This document shows, piece by piece, positions 35,750 through 44,965 of a stretch of DNA of 64,000 nt. The stretch lies in contig NZ_CP009552.1 in NCBI RefSeq assembly GCF_000789255.1, forward strand, positions 1,488,001 to 1,552,000, written 5' to 3'. Position 1 is the stretch's first letter; each line of letters opens with the position of its first letter. The translations under genes were made by a program, and so were the position numbers. Source of the stretch: Geoglobus acetivorans (GTDB lineage Archaea > Halobacteriota > Archaeoglobi > Archaeoglobales > Archaeoglobaceae). A model generated the notes under the pieces. The model worked only from the letters and a program-made list of their open reading frames with translations. It ran no database searches and was not told where the DNA came from.

Positions 35750-37078
35750 CTACCTGACCACTGCACCACTCGGCTCCGACTCGATCACAACACTCAGAGA
35801 ATATCCACTTCCAGTATTTATGTAGCTCCGGTGACAGGGGCCGCACGAACTCCCGCCTCCAGCATTATGGCATGGGCCACATCCCATCCCCATCGTGCCA
35901 GTGTGGTCCGCAGCCTCGTGGCACCCCATGCACATGTCACCGTTGAACGTGTTGGCGTACAGACCTATCACGTCAGATATTTTCCTGTGATCCGCGCTAA
36001 TGTTTAGAGCTGAATAGCTCGCGCTGTATCCGCTGTACCTCATAACCGGAGAAGGGTCCTTCGTTTTTCCTGAACCGTGGCAGGTTACACACTTTATCCT
36101 TTCTGCAGCATGAACGAAATTCGAGTTCGTGTCCGAGACAACGGCAGAGAGACCATATGTTGATGCAGCAGATGGATTGATGGCAGCATACCTCGCAACG
36201 TTGTGGCATTCGTAGCAGTAGGTGGAGTTCACCCAAGTAGCTCTGTAAGCATCCGGCACATAGTGGTACCTCAGATTTCCCCAGTAATTGTTGGTCTCCC
36301 AGTTGTAGCTTATGGAGTCATCAATCTCGATTGGTGCGTGAGTATACTGCGTGTATGGCGAACCTGGGGTTCCATTAATAAGAGCGTCGTAGATGTTTTT
36401 GTGGCACGAAGTGCAGTCTATCGAACTCAAGGGTTTCCATATATGTTTTGAGCCGTTCCCAGTCAGAGAGATCTGATAAGTTCTTGTTCCATTAACATTA
36501 AAGTTCGTTATACTCCAGTCGAAGCTCTTGGTGTAGCTGATGTTCCAGAAATACCTGAACTCAATATTCAGCTTGAAATCTGTGTGACACGCCAAGCATG
36601 CTTCGTTCTCACCAACACCAAGGCTGAAGTTGAGGGCGTCCTGAACGAATTTCTTGTGGGCTGAGTAATCAGTCCCGTAGTTTGGGTCTCCAAACGCATT
36701 TGCCTTTGGGACTGAAACGGTGGTTCCGTTTGCAAGGGTTATGCTGGTTTTTGAGTGGCAGTCAAGGCAGCGGGGCTTTACTGCAGCGTGTGCTTCACCT
36801 CCCGAAACCCATGTGCCGTTGTCGTAAGCTACGGTCTGGCCGAGGTAGGGGTTGCGGTGGCAGTCCTCACATGTCATGCCGGAATGGTAGGTTGAGTTGC
36901 TGAGCTCGGCTGCGATTTTTGAATGGCATTGAGTGCATGGGATGTCGTTTGAAGGAGAGGAGATGTCCTTGACATTGTGGGTTTGAAGAAGAACTGAGTA
37001 GGTGGAGTTGGGAAGGGTGTATAGGAAAATTGAGACGAGAACGATTACCAGAAGATAATACCTCAGTTGCATTAACAA
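35750..37078 (-). CDS. secreted decaheme cytochrome c
   Basis: A 442-residue protein with an N-terminal hydrophobic segment (LLVIVLVSIFLYTLP). Ten CxxCH motifs by my count: CTQCH, CEDCH, CLDCH, CLACH, CTSCH, CYECH, CVTCH, CMGCH, CGPCH and CGPCH. The first four lie in the module that is identical at DNA level to the 33779-34957 gene; the remainder is unrelated in detail. It follows the tetraheme gene at 37105-37821 by 26 bases, repeating the two-gene order seen in the downstream operon. Confidence 0.85.
   Translation of the reverse strand: MLMQLRYYLLVIVLVSIFLYTLPNSTYSVLLQTHNVKDISSPSNDIPCTQCHSKIAAELSNSTYHSGMTCEDCHRNPYLGQTVAYDNGTWVSGGEAHAAVKPRCLDCHSKTSITLANGTTVSVPKANAFGDPNYGTDYSAHKKFVQDALNFSLGVGENEACLACHTDFKLNIEFRYFWNISYTKSFDWSITNFNVNGTRTYQISLTGNGSKHIWKPLSSIDCTSCHKNIYDALINGTPGSPYTQYTHAPIEIDDSISYNWETNNYWGNLRYHYVPDAYRATWVNSTYCYECHNVARYAAINPSAASTYGLSAVVSDTNSNFVHAAERIKCVTCHGSGKTKDPSPVMRYSGYSASYSALNISADHRKISDVIGLYANTFNGDMCMGCHEAADHTGTMGMGCGPCHNAGGGSSCGPCHRSYINTGSGYSLSVVIESEPSGAVVR
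36558..37030 (-). repeat. 473-bp perfect direct repeat, copy 2
   Basis: Identical to 34440-34912 with an offset of 2118 bases. It covers almost all of the shared N-terminal module, but not the signal peptide start or the C-terminal heme region. Confidence 0.9.
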
Positions 37079-37104
37079 AAATAGAAATGAAATAATTTAA
37101 AAAT

Positions 37105-37821
37105 TTACTGCCCTGGCCAGTTGGCCGAACCAGGATAGGTGTTCACCCAGCCCTGACCGGTAGCGTTGCCCCAGATGACGTTTGTCACGGCGGTGGATGT
37201 ATTAATTGTATAGTTACTTGTCGCATACTGCTGAAGCAGAGTGTCCCAGTTAACATCGAACTCCATTGCACCGTAGTGAGTGAAGTTAATTTTAACTGCA
37301 ACATGAGTATGGCATGCAATACAGGCTTCGTTCTCCGCAAGGAGTACATCACTGCTCAGATCGGCAGAACTGACGAAGTCGGAGTGTGCTGCAAGCGATC
37401 CCGTATCATTGGCCAATCCAGTTATACCAAATCCTCCGGCTGCTGGTGCACCACCAACCTGCTTCTGATCATGGCAGTACATGCACTCTACCGTAGAGGC
37501 TGCATGAGCACCCCATTCCAGAGTAGCATCAGTCGGACCATTTGCAGTTCCACTGGCATACGCTATGCTTGTGTTTGCCTGGTGGCATCCCCTGCAGTCG
37601 TCCTCATCAGCAACTCCTGGAGTGCCCCAGCCCTTGTGATACGGGCTGTTGTTCAGCTCCTCATACACATCAGCATGACATTTCTGACAGGGTATCTGGT
37701 TGCCCGTTGCGTCAATATCGTACCAGTCATGCTGACCAACAAACAGCGATACTGTAGGAGGAAGCACTAAAACACCTACCGCAAGGAGCACGATCGCACC
37801 TAATATCAACCTACCATTCAT
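37105..37821 (-). CDS. secreted tetraheme cytochrome c
   Basis: A 238-residue protein with an N-terminal hydrophobic segment (LILGAIVLLAVGVLVLP) and four CxxCH motifs (CQKCH, CRGCH, CMYCH, CIACH). It is a paralogue of the 34959-35693 protein. CTTTATAAAATC on the minus strand near 37850-37862 is the promoter. It heads a two-cytochrome operon with the decaheme gene. The membrane-near hydrophobic N-terminus could act as an anchor, making it a candidate entry point for electrons. Confidence 0.82.
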   Translation of the reverse strand: MNGRLILGAIVLLAVGVLVLPPTVSLFVGQHDWYDIDATGNQIPCQKCHADVYEELNNSPYHKGWGTPGVADEDDCRGCHQANTSIAYASGTANGPTDATLEWGAHAASTVECMYCHDQKQVGGAPAAGGFGITGLANDTGSLAAHSDFVSSADLSSDVLLAENEACIACHTHVAVKINFTHYGAMEFDVNWDTLLQQYATSNYTINTSTAVTNVIWGNATGQGWVNTYPGSANWPGQ

Positions 37822-37928
37822 TTATTTTCACCCAATGTATAGTTTGTTAAAAGATTTTATAAAGTTTTCCTTCGAAAACAGCACTCACAAAGAACTAAAA
37901 CAAAAAATAATGAAAATTATCCAAGTTC

Positions 37929-40900
37929 TCAGTACACTGCCACCTCATCGAACAGCACGTGGTTTGCACCCTCGCTGAAGAGCTTGATCTGCAGGTACTG
38001 CTTGCCTGCGGGCATTTTGCCCGAGGTTATCACACCGAGCCATCCGCTGGTGACACTGTCTACATAGACTCTGTACGTCTCAGGAGTGCCTGCGTTGTCT
38101 CCAACGTCCTTGTAGGACCTGTACACGAACTGTATTCCTGCCCTGCCGTTCATGCTGTCTGAATAGATCTTGAACTGTGCCGTGAAGGTCTTGCCCTCGG
38201 CGAGGTTTATTGCGTAGTACTGCTGGTAGTACCTGTAGAGAGTTCCGAAGCTCGTGTCTGCGTATGGTGTGGTCCAGTATCCTGAACCATAGATGCCTGC
38301 AGACCTCTTTCCGATTGCAACAGTGGTGTTCACGTCAAGGCCGTTGCTGGCAATTCCCTTCGGCTCCCAGGCCTTTATGGGCTCGTATGGTTTTTGCTTG
38401 TACTCAGCACTTCTGAAGTACCTGTCAGGTCTTCCCGTGCCCCAGTCGCTGTCAAATCCTCCGTTGACCACGTAGTTCGTGGTGACGGGTGGGGTTATGA
38501 TAACACTGACGTCGTCAAAGTAGGCGGTGGTGTTGCTGGCGTAGAGCCTTATGCTGAAGTTGGTAGCGCTGCTGCTTGCCGTGATCTCAACTCCCAGCAG
38601 CACCCAGTCCGAGGTGTGGCCCTCCAGCTTCACCACTGGCGTTTCGGAGATGACGGTGTTGCCGTTCCACTGGACGAGGCTGATTCCCGCATAGCCTCCG
38701 TCTGCAGGTTTCTTAACGTAGACCGTTACCTGGTATGATGCACCCGGTGTCACCTGGAACCTGGCTGACTCCAGGTAGCCTGCAGTGGCTGATGCGAGAC
38801 CTGCAGATGCGCTGCCGGACTTTGGAGCTGACTGGGTGACTGCTGCCGAAACGTTGGTCCAGCTGACGGGGGTGCTGCTGACCGTCCAGCTCTCGAATCC
38901 GAAGTTGTATGCTGTTGGGGACGGGACGACACCTCCCTTCGAGAGCGTGAATGTTGTGAATGTCGTTGCACTCTTTCCTGTGTCCTTCTCTCCGGTCACG
39001 TATATCCTGTACTCTCCAGGCTCAAAACCGGTTGTGTCAATGCTGAACGTGAACTTCTCGTATCCAAAGCCCCTGCTGTCAACACCGCCGAACCTGCCGT
39101 CGTCAGGGGTAAGCTGTCCCTGCTCAACCACAACGCCATTGTGCACGAGTCTGTAGGTGGCGTTGTAGATCTGGACGTTATATCCGATTACCTCTGCAGT
39201 TATGGTTATCGTGTCTCCAACGTATGCGTAGGACTTGGATGCTGAGACGGTCACTATTGGCGGTGAGAGGTATGGAACGGTAACCGTGTCATGTATCTGT
39301 CCGTTTCCGTGGCAGTTGCCTCCTCCGCATGAGGTGTACATCGTGGCCATGTATGTGCCTATGCCCGGAGCGTGGAACGGCTCGTCCCTCTTGCTGTGGG
39401 TGTAGTGGCAGTCGCTGCACTTGACAAACGTTCCCGTCCACCCTGGCCAGCCGGGCTCCTTTACCGCTCCGTAAGGTGTTGAGTAGTTCCAGTGGTAGTA
39501 TCTGCCCTCCGCATATCCTCCTGCAACGTGGCAGGACTTGCAGTCGTTGTTGCCGTGCTGGAAGGTGGTGAGCCTGACGTCTGAAGGCACGTTTACCGGG
39601 GTGCCGTTGAGGTGGCAGTCCTGGCAGCTGTAGGTTGCGACACTCCAGCCCGGATCGAACATCTTGCTCGTGTCGTAGTGGCAGGTTGTACAGTCCGCAT
39701 CCGTCAGATTGCCAGTTCCATCTGTTGTGTTGACGTTGACGTGTCTGCCATAGCTTGAAACGTTTATTCCAATGCTTCCGGTGTAGCTCTCGTGGCAGGC
39801 AATGCACCCTCCTCCAGTCCCTTCGCTGACAGCGTGCACAAAGTCCTTGAGAGTTGTTGCAGACTGAGCAACACCACCATGACACTGCTTGCACACGCTG
39901 TCTGTGAAGCTTGACGAGAGGAATCCAGAGTGATCAACCCATGTTGTGCCGTCATTTGCTGTGCCTTCATCAACATCTATGCGTGGAGGAACTGGATTCA
40001 GCTGATTGCCCTTGTAGTCAGGAGAGCTCTGGTAGTGGCAGTTGGCACACCAGGTGCCTGAGAGGTCTTTTGCCCCATCTGCAATTAGTGTAACGTTGCC
40101 CAGCAACCCTGTCCTGTCCTTGTGGATTCCGCTCTGGTGGCAGTAGTAGCACGCCTCAATATCTGAGGTCCAGTAAGTACCCCACTTCTGTCCAGCAATA
40201 GGATCATTGCTGTGGTTGAGCTTCGGAATTGCAGGAATGGTGTAACCCCATGCTGTGAGGCTCGCAGATGTGTTCTGATTCTCATGACAGTCCACACAGT
40301 TGGCAGCATTGGTCTTGTCCCACATTGTGTATGTGCCGTCCGAACTGATGAACTTGATGCCATGTATCTGGGCCGTGACGGTATCATATGTCTCATCCTT
40401 CGGATCCATGTGGCACGAGTAGCAGTTCATCGTGCTGTTGTGTGCAGTTGGAATAGGTTTCGCACTGCCAATACCACTCTGATGGCATCCGAGACACAGG
40501 CCATTGCTTATCTGGGGTTTGACGTGCGTCTGGTCATGAATCCTTCCCGCACTGTGGCAGTTCCAGCACTTGGGCGAGTTGGGGCTGTCGGTGTGGTCAT
40601 ACATGTAGCTGTGGTTTGGATTCCGCATCACGTTCTTGAAGGTCGTCGTGGTGTTCTGGTGGCAGTAGTAACAGTCGGTCAGCACGTCACCGTTTATGTT
40701 CAGAACAAGGTCCGTTCTCTTCTTGCCATAGTGGCTTATCGTCGCGTTAACACTGCCGGCATCCGGATCGCTGTTGGCGTTGAGCATCTCGCCCTTGCTG
40801 TGGCAGTCCTGGCATGTGGCCTGCACAACAAGGTCTTCTCCAGCGTAGTAGTGTTCAGCCACAAGCGGAGCGCTGAACTGAGTTGTGCCGGTGTGGCAGT

Positions 40901-43379
40901 CTTCACACTTCTTCGGATTCTTGTAGCTGGCTGGATGTTCGGTAGGCTCTGTTCCGTCTCCGTGGCAGGCCCAGCATGCCTTGTCTATGGTATCCGTGAG
41001 CTTTGTCGTGTTCGCTGCATTGCTGTTCAGGTTTGCGTGGATGCTCTGCTTCATCGCCGAAACGTCAACGTGTTTCGGTGCGAATCCGCCAACATCGTGG
41101 CAGCTAACACAGTCTGGGCCACCGTTCGTGCCCTCGTCCACCTGGTGAATGAATTCACCAACAGTCGACGCGCTCTGCGCGGCTCCACCGTGACAGGACT
41201 TACAGAGACTGTCAGAGTCTCCATTTGCTATCAGACTGCCGTGGTCGAACCACTTCGAGCCCGCACTGTTAACCGCCTTTCCGGTGTTATTTACATCTAT
41301 GAACGGCGGCTCTTTCGGAAGCTCGTTACCATACTTTGTGGAAACGTGGCACTGGGCACACCAGTTTCCGCTGAGGTCTTTTGCTCCGTCCAAGTTGGCC
41401 ACAGTGCCAAGGGCGCTGGAAGTGTGAACAGCGTTAACGTTCGTACCGCCACTGGCGTGGCAGAAGAGGCACGCGGAATTGTCATCGCCTTTTGTCCAGT
41501 AGCTGCCCCAGTTCTGTCCCTCCCACGTTGCGTTTCCATGCTGGAAGGCTTTGTCGCCGATGTATGGCGGATTCATAGTGTACGTTCCAGTTCTCGTTGT
41601 GTACGTCCTTCCTGCAGCATTCGGATTTGCATGACAGTCCGTACACTTCACAGCGTTCGCCTTGCTCGTGGTGTAGGTCTGAAGGTCTGACGACAGGAAC
41701 CTTGGCCCTCCATGTGGTGACGGGGAGTGACAGACCTCACAGGGCACGGCGTTGTTGTGCTTAGCATCGACCTGCGGTGGGTTATAACCCTTGGCCTGCA
41801 CAACTGATTTCACAGCATCATTGACTCCGGGCACGTGGCAGTCCTCACAGCTCACGGCCTGAGTTTTGTCTGTTGAGTATGTTCCTGAATGAGTGAGGAA
41901 CTTTACGGTGTGGAAGTCGGTCGCGTCATGACAGACATTGCAGTTCACAACGCTGTTGTGCTTGGCTATGGTGTAGCCGAAGCTATCAGTTTGCGGCTGG
42001 TAGTTGTTGGTGTAAGCACTGGAATCGTAGCTGGTCAGGCTGTTGAAGAAGTTGGATATCGCTCCGGGGGAGTGGCAGGATTCACAGTCGGCCTTGGTTA
42101 CGGCGTTAGCCGAGCCAAGAGTCGTGTAGGTTGGCTGGGTCGCTGCTGTTTTGTCGAGGATGCCTATTCTGTGAGCATCCTGGGAGTGGCATGCAGTACA
42201 GTAGACTGGGTTGTCCGGGGAGTGTTTGCCCTGGTTGGTGTGGCAGGTGAGGCACTGCTCGTCTTCGGTGTATGAGTTGGAGGTTCCAGAGACAGCCGGT
42301 TTAGACAGGTCGTGGGCTGGCCCGTGGCAGCTCAGACACGGGATTGTCTGAGGAGATGTGTGAGCTTTGCTGGGCTGGCCGGTGTTGACGTCATAGGAGT
42401 AAATCGTTCTGTATGTGCCACCAACGCTGTAGCCAGTTGTGGTGTCAATTGCGGTGAGCTTGGTGTTCTTCTGGGCGTGACAGCCAGGTGTGTCGTAACA
42501 CCCGGCGATTTCTGGGGCAGGATAATTCTTATTTTTATCGAAGTTTCCAAGCTTCCAGAATCCTTTCTTAGAGTCCCAATTCAAATTGTTTGTAGACACA
42601 CCAAGATCGGCGTTGACGTGGCAACTAACGCAGTCTTTGTTATGAATATCTGATGCTTTCGCAGCCTTTGTCGAGTCGTAGGACCAGCCATTTCTGGCGT
42701 AACCATAATCACCCCGAACATGTATCTTGTCGTAGCCATTGTGGCACGCAGTACACTCTCCCGCAACTATCGCTCCAGCGTGTTCGCTCTTCTTAGGTTT
42801 CTGATGGAATTTGTAGCCCATTGAATATGGAGATTTTGGAGTGTAGGCGCTGTAACTGCCCGGAGTACCCCATTCACCAGCATCGCCGTGACATCTCGCA
42901 CAGCCCCACCAGTTGTACATGAATGTGGCTGTTGCTTGTAGATTCTGACCGTTTACCGTCGCAGTAGCCTCAACAGTCCAGTATCCGTAGTAATTCATCC
43001 CATTAAGATTGTAGCTGAAAGACGCCACGCCAGAACTATCCGTGCTGGATTGTATTGACGTAACTGCCGTCCCATCCGGCTTTCTGATTGTAAAAGTCAC
43101 TGTTACTCCGCCAATACCCCCATCTTTATCCATGACTATCGCATAACCCTTGATCGTTGTCGATTCACCACTCCAGTAGTCGTTACCCCAACTTTGTGGC
43201 GGATTGCTGAATCCATTCGCAGTGTCTGCCTGCCCGCTCTTCGGATCATCGAGCACCACAAGCCTCGAAAGGTTCAGTTTGAGAACTGGTTGTGCCGCTG
43301 CACTTCCTGTAATCGCTATTACAATCGCTATCGCTAAGAGCATCATCAGGATCGGTTTCGTTTTTATTTTCGACCTCAC
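37929..43379 (-). CDS. giant extracellular multiheme cytochrome c (31 or more hemes)
   Basis: A 1816-residue secreted protein. Signal peptide at residues 12-29 (MMLLAIAIVIAITGSAAA). An Ig-like (Big_1-type) domain spans about 60-150. The heme region runs from about 158 to 1350 with 31 CxxCH by my count, plus CX5CH (CYDTPGCH) and CX4CH (CGGGNCH). Then come an Ig-like domain (PPIVTVSASKSYAYVGDTI) and two carbohydrate-binding-like beta-sandwich modules to the C-terminus. No PGF-CTERM or TM end, so it is released or bound through its beta domains. GTG start with TAGGAGGGG before it. Probably carries electrons across or beyond the S-layer. Confidence 0.9.
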   Translation of the reverse strand: MRSKIKTKPILMMLLAIAIVIAITGSAAAQPVLKLNLSRLVVLDDPKSGQADTANGFSNPPQSWGNDYWSGESTTIKGYAIVMDKDGGIGGVTVTFTIRKPDGTAVTSIQSSTDSSGVASFSYNLNGMNYYGYWTVEATATVNGQNLQATATFMYNWWGCARCHGDAGEWGTPGSYSAYTPKSPYSMGYKFHQKPKKSEHAGAIVAGECTACHNGYDKIHVRGDYGYARNGWSYDSTKAAKASDIHNKDCVSCHVNADLGVSTNNLNWDSKKGFWKLGNFDKNKNYPAPEIAGCYDTPGCHAQKNTKLTAIDTTTGYSVGGTYRTIYSYDVNTGQPSKAHTSPQTIPCLSCHGPAHDLSKPAVSGTSNSYTEDEQCLTCHTNQGKHSPDNPVYCTACHSQDAHRIGILDKTAATQPTYTTLGSANAVTKADCESCHSPGAISNFFNSLTSYDSSAYTNNYQPQTDSFGYTIAKHNSVVNCNVCHDATDFHTVKFLTHSGTYSTDKTQAVSCEDCHVPGVNDAVKSVVQAKGYNPPQVDAKHNNAVPCEVCHSPSPHGGPRFLSSDLQTYTTSKANAVKCTDCHANPNAAGRTYTTRTGTYTMNPPYIGDKAFQHGNATWEGQNWGSYWTKGDDNSACLFCHASGGTNVNAVHTSSALGTVANLDGAKDLSGNWCAQCHVSTKYGNELPKEPPFIDVNNTGKAVNSAGSKWFDHGSLIANGDSDSLCKSCHGGAAQSASTVGEFIHQVDEGTNGGPDCVSCHDVGGFAPKHVDVSAMKQSIHANLNSNAANTTKLTDTIDKACWACHGDGTEPTEHPASYKNPKKCEDCHTGTTQFSAPLVAEHYYAGEDLVVQATCQDCHSKGEMLNANSDPDAGSVNATISHYGKKRTDLVLNINGDVLTDCYYCHQNTTTTFKNVMRNPNHSYMYDHTDSPNSPKCWNCHSAGRIHDQTHVKPQISNGLCLGCHQSGIGSAKPIPTAHNSTMNCYSCHMDPKDETYDTVTAQIHGIKFISSDGTYTMWDKTNAANCVDCHENQNTSASLTAWGYTIPAIPKLNHSNDPIAGQKWGTYWTSDIEACYYCHQSGIHKDRTGLLGNVTLIADGAKDLSGTWCANCHYQSSPDYKGNQLNPVPPRIDVDEGTANDGTTWVDHSGFLSSSFTDSVCKQCHGGVAQSATTLKDFVHAVSEGTGGGCIACHESYTGSIGINVSSYGRHVNVNTTDGTGNLTDADCTTCHYDTSKMFDPGWSVATYSCQDCHLNGTPVNVPSDVRLTTFQHGNNDCKSCHVAGGYAEGRYYHWNYSTPYGAVKEPGWPGWTGTFVKCSDCHYTHSKRDEPFHAPGIGTYMATMYTSCGGGNCHGNGQIHDTVTVPYLSPPIVTVSASKSYAYVGDTITITAEVIGYNVQIYNATYRLVHNGVVVEQGQLTPDDGRFGGVDSRGFGYEKFTFSIDTTGFEPGEYRIYVTGEKDTGKSATTFTTFTLSKGGVVPSPTAYNFGFESWTVSSTPVSWTNVSAAVTQSAPKSGSASAGLASATAGYLESARFQVTPGASYQVTVYVKKPADGGYAGISLVQWNGNTVISETPVVKLEGHTSDWVLLGVEITASSSATNFSIRLYASNTTAYFDDVSVIITPPVTTNYVVNGGFDSDWGTGRPDRYFRSAEYKQKPYEPIKAWEPKGIASNGLDVNTTVAIGKRSAGIYGSGYWTTPYADTSFGTLYRYYQQYYAINLAEGKTFTAQFKIYSDSMNGRAGIQFVYRSYKDVGDNAGTPETYRVYVDSVTSGWLGVITSGKMPAGKQYLQIKLFSEGANHVLFDEVAVY
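39785..40352 (-). repeat. internal duplication in giant cytochrome, second unit
   Basis: Encodes about residues 1009-1198. It matches residues 559-761 in heme spacing and in wording: FISSDGTYT, GQKWGTYWTSD, GAKDLSGTWCANCH, VCKQCHGGVAQSAT and GGGCIACHES. The match is at protein level, so it is older than the 473-bp repeat. Confidence 0.7.
41096..41702 (-). repeat. internal duplication in giant cytochrome, first unit
   Basis: Encodes about residues 559-761 with FLSSDLQTYT, GQNWGSYWTKG, GAKDLSGNWCAQCH, LCKSCHGGAAQSAS and GGPDCVSCHD. It pairs with 39785-40352. Boundaries are approximate. Confidence 0.7.
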
Positions 43380-43702
43380 AATTTTCCCCTCCTAAACCCC
43401 CCAGACGGGGAGTTTAAACACATAATCTGCACCTCAATTAATAAATTTTTTTTACTGCTACTTAAGCTTTGCTGGTTATTATGAGTATTATCAACAAAAC
43501 AGCCAGAAAAGCGTGAATCGACGCATGAATACACAAAGATATGAAGATTGTTTGAAAAATAAAGACATCAAGATACTGTCAATAAGCCCAAACGACCAAC
43601 ACCATATTCACATGTAACTGACGGATTAACGGCATAGCAGAGAAAGAGTATTGATATTGTTTAGAAAACCATTTTATACAGCAGGGGTAAAAATCGGCAT
43701 TA
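43380..43702. promoter_or_regulatory. intergenic region: giant-cytochrome leader with hairpin, and divergent promoter
   Basis: A 323-base spacer between divergent genes. On the minus strand the leader of the giant cytochrome contains a 10-base stem with AGAC/GTCT loop at 43393-43416, just before TAGGAGGGG and GTG 43379. TTTATTAATT around 43436-43446 is its TATA candidate. On the plus strand ATTTTATACAG at about 43671-43681 serves the gene at 43703. The middle (about 43460-43660) is AT-rich and I see no gene or RNA in it. Confidence 0.5.
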
Positions 43703-44926
43703 ATGAAATTGAAGTTGAATATCCTGATATTTATTACCTTAATACTGATTTTGTCCGGAATAGCATCGGCGAATTTTACCGGGCCAATAAAAATAGGAAA
43801 AGGCAGATATCCGACGATCGCACAGGATGAGAATGGCATGTACTGGCTCGTTTTCAACAACGAGAGCGGTATTTACATGATGAACTCTTCAGACCTGGCA
43901 AACTGGAGCTTGCCGGAAAAACTGCCATTTTCACAGCCAGATGACTACGATGCATACCTGAGAATCTACGACGGAAAGTTCTACATAGCATTCACTCGCC
44001 ACAAGCTTGTCAATCCCCACTCTCTGTTCGGCTTCGACTATGATGTTTACCTGGCCATAGGCGATGGTAAAAACTGGAAGCTCGTGCCGATAAACACGAG
44101 CAACTCGAGCGTCGACTGGTACCCCTACATCTACCGCGATCCGTTCGGCAAGTTCTGGCTGGTGTACAGCAAGGACTACAAGGACGGAAATGGTTCGACG
44201 ATAGTTGTGAGGTATTCTGACGATGCTGTCAACTGGAGCAGGGAGTATCCGGCAATACCCCCGAGCTCTCTTTTCGGCAGCATGTTCTACTTCAAAGACC
44301 GCTACTGGATGGTTTACGCACTCTACACAGGCAATTACACCATACCGGAAATCATGAACCTCCACGACCTGTACATCGCCTACAGCTTCGACGGAATAAA
44401 CTGGGTCAGGGCTGCAAAGCTGACGAACACCCCTCCGCCCTACAACTTCACCCTCTACGTCGATGCTGAGACTGACGGTAAGAACATCTGGGTGTCCTAC
44501 ACATCCACGATCGAGGGAAACGAGGAAGTTTACATCTTCGGCTCTCCTGATGGCTTTAACTGGAGCGAGCCAGTGAGGTTGAGCAGGAACATAGAATATA
44601 TCCGCAGTCTCGAAAACCCCTACAACTTCAAGTGCGATCAAAAAGACCTGCTGATAGATGAGAAGGGAAAAGCGATCGTAGTATACCAGTCCGCCATATT
44701 CCCAAACGCCACGACACTCTGGATCGTCTACGGGAAACCTGTGACCATGAAAGGGTTCTCAAAGGCAGAATACAACATAACTCTGCCATACAGATACAGT
44801 TCAGAGAAAAATCCAACATCTGAAAAAGAAAATTCCAAAAAAACGCCCCTTGGTGCCATACTACCACTTATAGCATTGGGATCTGCGCTGCTGACCGCAA
44901 GAATTGCAAAAAAGAAGAATGGATGA
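43703..44926 (+). CDS. surface beta-propeller (sialidase/GH43-like) protein
   Basis: A 407-residue protein with a signal peptide (ILIFITLILILSGIASA). Propeller-like repeats recur about every 50-60 residues: PTIAQDENGMYWLVFNN, YLRIYDGKFYIAFTR, PYIYRDPFGKFWLVYS, MFYFKDRYWMVYAL and DGKNIWVSYTS. D-G-x-N-W loops (DGINWVRA, DGFNWSEP) recall BNR/Asp-box and GH43 families. A C-terminal helix with IAKKKNG anchors it. I cannot confirm enzymatic residues; it may bind or trim surface glycans. Confidence 0.6.
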   Translation: MKLKLNILIFITLILILSGIASANFTGPIKIGKGRYPTIAQDENGMYWLVFNNESGIYMMNSSDLANWSLPEKLPFSQPDDYDAYLRIYDGKFYIAFTRHKLVNPHSLFGFDYDVYLAIGDGKNWKLVPINTSNSSVDWYPYIYRDPFGKFWLVYSKDYKDGNGSTIVVRYSDDAVNWSREYPAIPPSSLFGSMFYFKDRYWMVYALYTGNYTIPEIMNLHDLYIAYSFDGINWVRAAKLTNTPPPYNFTLYVDAETDGKNIWVSYTSTIEGNEEVYIFGSPDGFNWSEPVRLSRNIEYIRSLENPYNFKCDQKDLLIDEKGKAIVVYQSAIFPNATTLWIVYGKPVTMKGFSKAEYNITLPYRYSSEKNPTSEKENSKKTPLGAILPLIALGSALLTARIAKKKNG

Positions 44927-44965
44927 CAGAAACTTTTAAATTTACTCACACAGAAAACTAAAGCA

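Noticed and set aside
34440-37030. Repeat as part of a CRISPR array or insertion sequence
   Set aside because: Only two long copies inside coding sequence, with no short spaced repeats, transposase or terminal inverted repeats.
40212-41690. A 492-codon open frame on the plus strand
   Set aside because: It lies wholly antisense to the giant cytochrome. The opposite frame has regular CxxCH motifs and a signal peptide, so this frame is a shadow of its codon pattern.
43931-44641. 236-codon antisense frame in the propeller gene
   Set aside because: The plus-strand frame has a signal peptide, repeated blades and a membrane anchor; the antisense frame has none of these.
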